Shown piece by piece: positions 44,999 to 54,106 of a stretch of 64,000 nt of DNA. The DNA comes from Symsagittifera roscoffensis (taxonomy: Eukaryota > Xenacoelomorpha > Acoela > Convolutidae). The notes under the pieces are model-generated. The model was not told where the DNA came from. It worked only from the letters and a program-made list of their open reading frames with translations, and did not search any database. The translations under genes and the position numbers were made by a program. Each line of letters opens with the position of its first letter. The first letter of the stretch is position 1. The stretch covers positions 1,548,001 to 1,612,000 of the forward strand of contig NC_087067.1 in NCBI RefSeq assembly GCF_963678635.1, in the 5' to 3' direction.

Positions 44999-45527
44999 CA
45001 CCCGTTTATGCCAACCACTGAATATTGCTCAAAAAAATCTTCTGCTCCCTAGCGACCGCATTCAACGTGTTATTTTTCTCTCGATTATTCGAACATGAAA
45101 CAATAACATTCGATGTGGAGTCCACTTTCTTCCAAATTCTGTGTAAATACGCCTTTTCAACTCCTTCGCGGCGCGCAGTTATCACTGTGAGTGACCGTCA
45201 AAGTGACTTTATGATGATAATTTATAACTTACGTCATTGAATGACGTTATGATGATGATTATGATTATACTGTAATTTTTTTTCAGTACTGCTTGTACTG
45301 ACACTGTCAAAAAAACATAGCTTAAAGCTCTTACTATGAGCCTCATGAGAAACATTTCCAATTGAAGTGTTTGCAAACAATTTGTTTTCTTTTCATTTAA
45401 TAGAGAGAAAAAGATGATTGCCAATTTTCGGATTTGAAAAAAGTTACATTGTCAACAAGTTTTGAAGTTTATGAAACTTTAATTGATCACATTCACGCGA
45501 AAACACTGGAACTTTGAACTAGTTGAA
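44999..45527. other. Intergenic between convergent genes, no gene recognised
   Basis: It separates the plus-strand partial gene from the 3' end of the minus-strand gene. Short frames only. It should hold 3' ends of both transcripts. Confidence 0.45.
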
Positions 45528-47652
45528 CTAATAAAAATAATGGGGTTTTGACTGTTCTAAGTTGTGTGAAAAAAGAGTCCGGTAGTCTTCTTCACTTGCG
45601 TAGTGGCCTGTGCACGTTTGAACGTTGCATCGTAAGTTGAAACTTGTGAATTCACGGTGTTCTGTAATCCTTAAATACTTTATAAGTGTATCATGACCAT
45701 TGTCTTTTTGTGCGGGCAATACATCCCACCTGCTACCCAACACAGAATCCCAAGATTTGTGGCAGCCTCGAATTCCTTCGGATATTGCTGCACTAAACTT
45801 GACCACTTCCTTTTGGGATTCTGTCGAAAAACCCATTATTTGTCTTGTTAGTTTGGTCACGGGTCCAAGATTGAAAGTGATGGAGTTTTTGTCCCTAGCC
45901 AGTCCAACAGCACGTTTCAAGGCGGAAAACACCGCAAACGATAAATTGATTGGATGTTCAATTGCATTGAAGTCACACGTTTCATGCTGAAATGTTACAA
46001 AATTAGTCACGTGCCAAAATCCTGTACTTTTGAATAAAAGTATTTGAGTTTTTGAGAACGATAAAAATTGTAGGCAATAGCCTGTGTTTTTACGTGCCAA
46101 AATCCTGTACTTTTGAACAAAGTATTTCAGTTTTTGAAAACGATAAAAAAATTGTAGGCATTAGCCTGTGATAAAAATTGGCAATGTTTTGTCATTTGAC
46201 ACTGGATTCCGGGCCTTATGGCTAAGGGTTTGAACATGAATTCCTAGTTCGTTTCTCAGTCGTAAGCATTGTTAAATTCCATGGAATCCGGGACGTGACA
46301 AATTCGGAATGTTTCAAATGAAAATTGTAGGCCTTAGCCTGTGATAAAAACTGGCAATGTTTTGTCATTTGACACTGGATTCCGGGCCTTATGGCTAAAG
46401 GTTTGAACATGAATTCCTAGTTCGTTTCTCAGTCGTAAGCAATGTTAAATTTTATGGAATCGGGGACAATAAAAATTCGGAATGTTTCATTAAAAAAACT
46501 TTACCTTGAGGTAGTCTTCACAAGCTAGCTGAACCAAGAGTGCAGGCATCCTTATAGAAATGTCCTCGTTATTTATGCATGTCAACTGTGCAAAGGCCTT
46601 TTTTGTCCTTCCTTCAAACTCCAAGCTGTCTACTCTGCAATTTTCCCCTCCATAGAAAGCAGTTGATCCAACCTGAGAAACAAAGAATTGAATTTTTATA
46701 CAAATTATTTTGATCGGGCGCTGAGACATATATTCCTAACTTTATGACATCTGAAAAAATTGCGGCACACACTTCCAAAGCTTGTAATTATTTTGTTAAC
46801 AAACCTTGAGGACACCGTTGGAACAAGGAACAAAGGTCAAAGGCACTATGTCTTCTGTGGCTTCGAGAAGTGTCAGCATGTCAATTTCTTTTTCGTCTTT
46901 TTTAGCTCTTTTTGTAGGATTACGTTGATGATCCTGAACCTCACATGGCTCCAAAACTAAAGTAGCCGTGTCACAAAAAGATGTCTGAAACAATTCAAGA
47001 TTTCAAACAGATTATGAATGAAGTTAAAATATGTTTTTCAATTTCAGCTATTCAAAAAAACTTCTTTTGAAGTTGAACTTCTTTCCGAGTGATGTTTTGA
47101 AAGATGTTTTTCAAAGCGAATAAGTACCTCAGATGTAAGCGTATCCTCAAAGAGCCCTTGATTTCGAAGTTGATTGTATTTTACAACCAATATGTTAGCC
47201 TCTGGTTCTTCTCGGGGGTTTTCATCGTGCTCCGAGTCCAAAATTCTCAATGTACATTCACGTTTGAAAGGATCGTTGTACAGTACAACCCCTGTCATCA
47301 GAATGCATTTGTCAACGCAATCTGTTTCACAAGCAGCACAGAAAAACACATCTGTATTGCGAGTTAAGCGTCTTGGGTTGAACAGAAGTGGATCTTTTTT
47401 GTTTCTTCTTTTAGCCCTATCTGGCTCTTCAACAACTTTGATTGTCTTTCTTATTTTCCAATGTTTCATCCTCCGATTGTCGCGAAGGTCTTCTGGAATT
47501 GTTATCTGTACGGGTGGACCCTTCCATTCAGTCCATTTGACACTCACACCCCAGTTACTAATGAAACCCAGTATTCTAGCGGCTTCCCAAATGTACGTCA
47601 CTTCATCAAGAACTTGCACTTCTTCTTTTTCCTTGAACAATGATGGAAGCAT
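45528..47652 (-). CDS. Transposon-encoded protein of unknown function
   Basis: Four minus-strand exons: 47,652-47,128, 46,984-46,805, 46,672-46,505 and 45,986-45,528. All introns are GT-AG with phase 0 joins, giving 443 codons without a stop. It starts MLPSLFKEKEEVQVLDEV. Residues about 20-70 (AARILGFISNWGVSVKWTEWKGPPVQI...HWKIRKTI) have the look of a small beta-barrel, such as a Tudor- or chromo-type reader, but this is weak. A basic patch (KRAKKDEKE) and two Cys pairs (CAAC, CVDKC) follow. The C-terminal exon has a helical part and three Cys. It is divergently arranged with the SET gene, sharing a 450-bp upstream region with a perfect hairpin, so the two are likely co-expressed. Function unknown. 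Confidence 0.72.
46005..46490. repeat. Direct repeats related to the intronic foldback
   Basis: In the intron 45,987-46,504 of the minus-strand gene, a unit with CCAAAATCCTGTACTTTTGAA and GACACTGGATTCCGGGCC is present in two full and one partial copy. It matches the arms of the foldback at 42,312-42,846. Confidence 0.85.
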
Positions 47653-47796
47653 CTTGTAGGAGCGATTTTATCTAAATGAATAATATTTAGTACAATCATT
47701 GTACTCATGATGAGTAATTGTCATGATGAGTATATTTTTTAACAACCAATTTAAACCTTTAGGTTTAACCGCATAAAACGACTATTGAAACGATCA

Positions 47797-47984
47797 TTGA
47801 AGTTCAATTGGTGTTCAATTGGTACTCAAATTGGTTGTGATAATATGCCATATTATACTATCTTATATTATTGCAGTAATTCAGCAATTAAGAGTCAATT
47901 ATACACTGTATAATATAATATAGTATAATATGGCATATTATCACAACCAATTTGAGTACCAATTGAACACCAATTGAACTTCAA
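47797..47984. repeat. Perfect 64-bp inverted repeat in a divergent promoter
   Basis: 47,797-47,860 is the exact reverse complement of 47,921-47,984, with a 60-bp A/T-rich centre. It lies between the divergent starts of the unknown gene (47,652) and the SET gene (48,103). Confidence 0.95.
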
Positions 47985-48102
47985 TTATTGAAAAATACTA
48001 TTATAGTAAGTTGTTAGTAACACCCTCCGAGGGTGATTCATTCGATTCTGCAATCCTTTCTAGTCACTTCTCATTTCATTCCAAGTTTCGTTAACCTGAA
48101 CT

Positions 48103-50875
48103 ATGGACTCCGAACTTCCTGCTGTGAATACTGCGCAACTTGAAACTCCTGTTTTCCATAGAGATCATAATGAACCTCCATCTAGTCAACAGTCTGTTAC
48201 TAACAGATGTAGTACATCTCGGAGTTTCGACCAAAATTTTGCACAGCTCCCATCTGTGGAAATTCCTTTAGGAACCCCCATCCGACCTATGCCCTATGCT
48301 GAACCTTGTACAATTATTACAGATGTTAATCATAATGACAATACTTACCACACATTGGAGACTCCGCAGCAAGTATCTTCTCGAAGTGAAGGGTATTCAA
48401 ACTTCATTAGCCCAATGCCAATGGTGTACCCACCACACTTTGATCCCGCGTTTTTTCATAGAAATCAAATTGCCAGCCAGCCCACTGATCATCATGATGA
48501 TTACACTGCCAATGGAACAGAACTCAGTCGTTTTTTTTCTCAACCTTCAGAATCAACTCCTTCAAACCAGCATTCATCAACAACTTTGTCATGGGAAATA
48601 CCTCTGTTCACGCCGCAGTCAGCGACTGCCACTCAGGCTGGCAGTTCAAGTACAGAGCCTCCGACTGATTCTTCATCTGAGAATATGGCAAAACGAGTTA
48701 TTCCAACGAACAATGACTCGCAAACCGAGGTAAGATTCCTTTTGTTTTGAAACAAAAAGCATTTTTAATGCTCAAACCATGAAGAGTTGGAAACTTTCAG
48801 CTAATGTTTTTGTTCACTTTTGTAGTTCAACTAAAAGTTTTTGTTTTGAGTTTAGATAGCTGCAAAACTTGCACGCGTTCAACAACTTGAAGCTGCTTCG
48901 TCCAAAGACGACCAAAATGAAAATTGCGAGAGGCAAGAAATCGAAACACTTGTTAAAGAGCACTTGGATGTTTTCCAAGAATCGGGTTTTTTAACCCATA
49001 AACAACGTGTTTCGTTATTTCAACTTGTGACAGCCTTCTTATACTGTTATGTCGTGCCATCAATGCTAGAAAAAACCATAAGCTGCATGTCTGTTCATGC
49101 AGTTGCACAAGCGTTTGTGGCATTGTCAGATGAGGACGAAATTTGTATAACGGTTTCAATTGAACCAAGTGAAAGTGAGTCATCTTGAATTTCTTCCGTA
49201 TAACTTTTTTTCAAAATTGTGAAACTGTTTGTTTAGTGTCTACTGAACGTTCGAATCACATTTTGCCGCGATGGCTCGTACAGGGTTTGAAACTTTATCA
49301 CACTGAAGTTCGACCACATTTCTTACCTCAGAGTGTCCCGGATGAAAAGATTTCTTTCACCCGATCTTTCCCTGAGCAACCAATCCAAGTCAAAACAGAA
49401 CTTTTTTTTGTGAACTCCAGTGGAAACACCAAGTTTCGTGTGAATAGAATTGCCGCCACAGTTTCTGACATGGTACGTTTCAACTTTTAACTTATAAGTC
49501 TGTGGAAGTTGAACTTCCTAATATGATTTGAACACAACGGGGAATTCGTTCTAGAAGGATCTGTTTAGATTTCTGCTCAAATGGAGCCTGCTAAGCGACC
49601 CAAGACATTGCTCGATCGTCAAGTGGCAAAATTCATGCCTTTGTCAAAAGATCCTGCATTTCAACTGGTGAAACACAAAACGCAGGAAATTCACAAGAAG
49701 GTACTACTTTGATTTTCCAAGAATTTTTTTAATTTAAAAAACGTTTCGACTCGGAAACTTTCGGAAAGTTTCGACTGTTTCAGCTGATTTGTACTTCACA
49801 GTTTTTTTATACAATATCACAATTTATCAATTGGATGTATGAAACAATACGCTCACGTTTTTCCAGATTGTCAATCACACCTACAAAGATGTTGAAAAAG
49901 CTGTGCGATGTAGACAAGATCAACAAAGATACATTAGACAGACAATTAGAGCACAAGCTTTTGTGAAACAGTATCCAAACTTTGTTGTATCGGAGACGCG
50001 CGTGTCGGGTTTTTTCCAGCGAAACAAATGGGAAACTCATCACGACCTAAAGAAAGTCATGTCCCAAATCGCCATGCTGCAGAAAGAGAAAAGCAAGCGA
50101 CAACAAAAGCCGCTTTCTGATTCCAGCGGCATTAGTTATAAAGGCACTGGAAACTTTCTTTCATTGGAAGCACAAACGCTTCTGGCCCACAGATGTGATA
50201 CGCAAGAATGGGTTGGCATTTGTGATGTTGTTTTCCCTACCTTCGGAAGAGGTAATCTTGGTTTTCTTGAAAACGTTGACGACAAGTTTCCAAAACTTTC
50301 AAAAGTTTCTTTTTCAAAAAAATTTCTTTTGTGATTCAAACGTTATAGTTTAAAGTTTTAAAAAGTCATAAAGTTTTCAACCAATACAGTTTTTTGAATT
50401 CCATTCAAAAATGCCATGTAACAGTGTTACATAATATAGAGTAAACTTTAAATGTTGAACATTTTCTGATTCAGGCGTTGTCAGCACACAGGCCTTCCAG
50501 AAGGATGATATTATCATGGACTACCATGGGGTTGCCGTGACAGATAAAACATATCAAGATTTGATAAGGAACCGTTCTGTTCCGACTGAATTTGTGCTGG
50601 AAATTGGCGCGCCTGTGAAGCGTTTCATCGATGCTTCTTCAGAAGTGTGTGTTGAGCATCCAACCAACCGCTGTCTTGGTCGACTGGCTAATCACAGCAC
50701 GCTAAACTCCAAGAAGAATTTGGATGCGAATATGAAGATCATAGAAGTTGTTCTTAATGCCTTCGATCCGCCAAAACGATTAGCTGTATTCAAAGCCCGA
50801 AGAAACATTGAGCCTTTCGAACAACTACGATACGATTATGGCGATAAAGTTGCTCGATACATGTTCAACATGTGA
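48103..50875 (+). CDS. SET-domain protein, KMT5A (SETD8)-like methyltransferase
   Basis: Six exons: 48,103-48,729, 48,856-49,174, 49,237-49,472, 49,569-49,700, 49,867-50,251 and 50,475-50,875; all GT-AG, one frame of 699 codons. The N-terminal 210 residues are Ser/Thr/Pro-rich and probably disordered. The middle has helical stretches and a basic, Gln/Lys-rich segment (SQIAMLQKEKSKRQQK). Residues about 545-699 form a SET domain: FGRGVVSTQAF, DDIIMDYHG, RFIDA, RLANHS (N639-S641) and the catalytic-tyrosine motif YDYGD (686-690). The order, and the C-terminal position of SET with no post-SET cysteines, match KMT5A, the H4K20 mono-methyltransferase. The probable role is nuclear lysine methylation, possibly of histone H4. 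All key motifs are intact. Confidence 0.87.
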
Positions 50876-51301
50876 AGTTCACAAGCTCAGCTTTTTTACC
50901 TTAGAAACTTTTCAAGTTGTGTTACACTCATTCAATGGAAGTTCCATATATTTTATGTTCTTTATACTGTATGTTACATTCGTGTAGTTACTACTAGTAG
51001 TAGTTCAAACATTTGCACCCACAACTTTTTTCATCGAAGTACATGTACAGTATTTCGGCACGCTCGTTAACTAAGTTTGATCAAACGATTGTACCCACAA
51101 CTTTTTTCATCGGAATACAGTATTTTAGCACGTATGTTAATAGTTGCAGTTATAATAACTTGTAGGACAAACTAAACAAAAAAGAAAATAAAATTGCTTA
51201 AAAACTGTAAACTTCTGCCAGATTAATTCAAAAATATAAACAAAATAAAATTGCTTAAAAACTGTAAACTTCTGCCAGATTAATTCAAAAATATAAAAAT
51301 C
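50876..51301. other. 3' flank of the SET gene with tandem repeats
   Basis: No gene. An imperfect duplication with CCCACAACTTTTTTCATCG occurs near 51,018 and 51,094. A 58-bp tandem duplication (AAATTGCTTAAAAACTGTAA) occupies about 51,190-51,297. Confidence 0.65.
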
Positions 51302-51640
51302 TTGGATTCCGTGCCATTTTTCTCACTGGATTCCAACATCATGGATTCCATGGTTATACTGTATTGAATTTATCAACTATTTGTTTAGCAACTATTTGTT
51401 TAGTGGTTGAGTAAAAATGGCTCGGATTCCGGGACCATGTCCTGGATTCCGAATTCAAGTAATTGTTCGCTATACCATGGATTCCGGGATTTTGCCAATT
51501 TTCGGTGGTTTAATTGATTGTCCCGGATTCCGGGATTTTGCGTATATGCCTGTTCGTGCCGCCATGCGAGTATTTGAACGCGGAATCCATGGCATGTGCA
51601 TGTTATATCATTTGAATTCGGAATCCATGTACACTAATAG
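51302..51640. repeat. Right subterminal repeat cluster
   Basis: About nine copies of the GGATTCC core, several as GGATTCCGGGA (near 51,304, 51,331, 51,347, 51,423, 51,442, 51,479, 51,525, 51,580 and 51,620). It mirrors the left cluster in number and distance from the end. Confidence 0.8.
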
Positions 51641-51656
51641 TCAAATCTGACTATTG

Positions 51657-51682
51657 AAATAACACGGATTGGCGACGTAATG
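51657..51682 (-). repeat. Right terminal inverted repeat
   Basis: 26 bp, exact inverse of the left end. GG at 51,683-51,684 matches GG at 35,029-35,030. Confidence 0.97.
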
Positions 51683-51684
51683 GG

Positions 51685-52829
51685 ATTGAGCTTGTTTTCA
51701 TGATAGTTTTGAGGTATTTTTGGACGTTTGAGAAGATTCCAGACTCGAAAATTTCTGTTTCATGATTGCATTGGTCAGCTGAGAGCGATAAGGACAATTC
51801 AGTTTGTAATTGCTGGATCTTTAGGGTATTTGTTTTACTTTGGCGTCTGAGAGTTTCTACTTTTTTCATTAGGTTTGAGCTCGTGGGAGAAACCCAGGGC
51901 GGTAGATGTTTCCTATGTTGGGTTGTTCGGGGTATGTGTTTGACTATAATACCGTAGATCCAATTATACCACTGATCTACCAGGAGATCAACGTTGCTGT
52001 AGCAGTATGGGTTGAAGTGGTTCTCTCGCACATATTCAATGATTTTGTTCCAGTTGGCTTTTTTGAAGGCAAAGCCTGAAAAGTCGTACTTTTGGGAGGG
52101 TAGAGGGACCCTTTCGTGATTTATTTTGTGAGTCATATGTAACTTTGAGCCGTAAGGTGGGTGATCTGAGGTGAAGTCGTTTTTGAGCCGATTGTCCATG
52201 TATACGTCTAGTATGATATCAGGATTGTTGCAGAGCAGGATATCCAGGCTCTTTCCAGTATCGGTTATGATGAATTGTTCCAGGTTTAATTCCTGGAAGT
52301 TGTCTAGGATGCTTTGTTCGTACTTGCATTTTGATGAGAGTGATTTCCATTTTGTACACGAGAAGTTGATATCTCCAACAATCACAAGATTTTGTATGCC
52401 TTGCTCGCGTTGTGTTGCTTTTATTAAGTTCAGCAATGAGTTAAGTTGATCTAGTGACAATCGGTATGGGCTATACACAGGGGCACAATATATACAGCAG
52501 ACAAGTATTGGTACAGATATCTTGAGTTGAACCATTACGCAGTCTTGCATGCCTGTATCAATGCCGTTATGTAGTATGTTGGCGTTGATGCCAATTAGAA
52601 CTCCTCCGTGTTTTGATAGACTGGCTTTTGAAGTTCTTTCAGATCGAAAGAGTTCAAATTGAGGCAAGAATATGGAGTTGTCTGTTATGTCGTTGGTTAA
52701 CCATGTTTCGGTTAGGCAAAGTAGTTGGTATTGACAGCTTGTGTTTATCGCATTTGCGAAGTTTGATCTTCGATTGTAGTCGAGTATGCTTCGGACGTTG
52801 TAGATGAGTAGGCTAGGAAAGAGTTCTGG
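51685..52829 (-). pseudogene. LINE-2 ORF2, 5' part (endonuclease)
   Basis: Follows the ORF1 TGA in the same frame, with no ATG at its head. The APE-type endonuclease blocks are LLIYNVRSILDY, LCLTETWLTN, GGVLIGINANI, LVIVGDINFS, and FTSDHPP near its end. The frame stays open to the transposon junction, where the last LINE residues are KTSSIP; it resumes at 35,028. It aligns throughout with LINE-1 ORF2 (KHGGVLI, WYEWLYEI/WYNWIYGI). Confidence 0.8.
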
Positions 52830-53738
52830 TCAATTGGAGATTGAGTTCTCCGTTTTTTCGGTTGCAACTGCTGTCCATCTGTTTTCTATTTTCTGGTATA
52901 GATTTCCATCGCGGATGCGCAGGTTTTGTTTATCGATGTTTTCGTTTATGAGCTCCCGCCGTTTTTGCAGTGCTCGATTTTTGAGTTTTGCGTCATCAAC
53001 TGATAGCTCGCGGCTGACAAACACAGGTTTGTCATATGTTTTTAGGCGGCAAGCGGATGATAGTATTAGTCATTTCTGACAAATTGGGACTTTTACCAGT
53101 ATGGTTCGGTCCTTGCCTTCCTGTCGTTGACCCATCGGGAACATATCAACTATCTCTGGCACAATTTGTATGTGCTCCAAGATTTCCTTTACTTGTTGGA
53201 GGTCATTTTCTTGTCTTTTTCTTTGATCTTTGTCGTTTAGTTCAGGGATGCCGCGGATGCGGATTCCGTTTTGATTTTCTTGTTTCGGCGTTGCGTTTAA
53301 CGGTACCTTGGTTTTTGCTTCTGATTTGATCTCATTTGGCTTCATTGTGGTATGGGAGAACAGCATTTTAATCTCCTGTACGTTCTTTCTGAGTTCGTCC
53401 ATGTCCTCTTCAATCTTCTTGAATTGCTTCGGCGAGGTTTGTTCAGCGTCACTGACTGCTTTTCGGAGTCTCTCATATCCGTTGGAATCCACATATTTGT
53501 TGCAGAGTAGAGCAATGTTTTTTCCCAGTTTAGTGATACCATTGATTGCTGTATCGCTTAGGCTGGTACAGCTTTTCGTCAGGTGCATTTTGCAATTACA
53601 CACGATGCAACAGAATGCATCTTCATTCTTTTTGATTTTTTGTTGGCAAGTTTCGCATACGGAATCAGTGGTCATTTCACGATTTCGTGTCATATTTGTT
53701 TGGTGAGGACTCCGAGTCAAAAGACTCAAAGAGTACAC
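52830..53738 (-). pseudogene. LINE-2 ORF1 (PHD-like finger, coiled coil, CTD)
   Basis: A minus-strand frame. The Cys-rich finger is CETCQQKI...CCIVCNCKMHLTKSC...CNKY; the last Cys of the LINE-1 version is Tyr here. A coiled coil (FKKIEEDMDELRKNVQEIK) and the RNA-binding CTD with IRIRGIPE and TILVKVP follow. One in-frame TGA at 53,070-53,072 replaces a residue that aligns with Arg in LINE-1; the frame then runs on to the TGA at 52,830. Confidence 0.75.
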
Positions 53739-53829
53739 TCAGTTATATACTAATGTAGTAAAACTAGAAAGGGGACTCCGAGTCAAAGGACTCAAAGAGT
53801 GCAACCAGTACGAGTTTTACTAACCGTTT

Positions 53830-54075
53830 TATTGTGGGGCTGCTGAGCGTTGGCTCTTCTTGGCTCTTCGTCGATTCTTCGATGGTTTGCTTTTCGTGGA
53901 GCGGGTTTTGAAGATCGCGTGAAGGTTCGGATAGTAGTGCAAGACTACCGAGAGAGATTTTAGTTCTAGATCAGATGACTGCTGAAGCTCGCGATAAAGT
54001 CCTGTGATGTTTTCGTCTAGACTCTCTGATTACTGATAAGATGTTTTGTAACGTCGATGACAATCGTGTCAAGAG
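53830..54075 (-). pseudogene. LINE-2 ORF0 remnant, 5'-truncated
   Basis: The minus strand reads VIDVTKHLIS and VLHYYPNLHAIFKTR with a frame break between. It aligns with DVTKHIIT and VLHYFPDFNRIFKTR of LINE-1 ORF0. The element stops here, as expected of 5' truncation. Confidence 0.6.
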
Positions 54076-54106
54076 CATCGAATGCACTGGGATTCTATAG
54101 CATGTT

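Larger units (their letters stand above)
35031..51682. mobile_element. 16.65-kb DNA transposon carrying SET and JmjC genes
   Basis: Ends in perfect 26-bp inverted repeats beginning CATTACGTCGCC. It sits inside LINE-2 ORF2, where the empty site can be read (CAGTTGGGATTGAGC on the plus strand). Left flank CAGTTGGG and right flank GGATTGAGC give a 2-bp GG target duplication if the termini are symmetrical; up to 4 bp (TGGG) is possible if they are not. Short TSDs and dense subterminal repeats recall the CACTA/CMC group, but I cannot assign a superfamily. Cargo: transposase with BRCT-like domain (+), ZnF-JmjC protein (+), a short partial gene (+), an unknown gene (-), SET protein (+). All four main genes are spliced and open. 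Confidence 0.93.
33217..54075 (-). mobile_element. LINE-2: CR1/L2-like element split by a DNA transposon
   Basis: A minus-strand LINE of about 4.2 kb once the 16,652-bp insert is removed. The (ATT)n tail is at the left end. ORF2 is split between 51,685-52,829 and 33,311-35,028; ORF1 is at 52,830-53,738; a truncated ORF0 reaches about 54,075, so the copy is 5'-truncated. Reading across the insertion is exactly in frame. Confidence 0.85.

Noticed and set aside
35031-51682. Polinton/Maverick or other virus-like giant element
   Set aside because: No protein-primed polymerase, retroviral-type integrase, packaging ATPase or capsid gene; TIRs are only 26 bp and the TSD is short.
35031-51682. Firm assignment to CACTA/CMC, KDZ or Academ
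   Set aside because: TSD and subterminal repeats recall CACTA/CMC but the transposase motifs do not allow a safe family call by eye.
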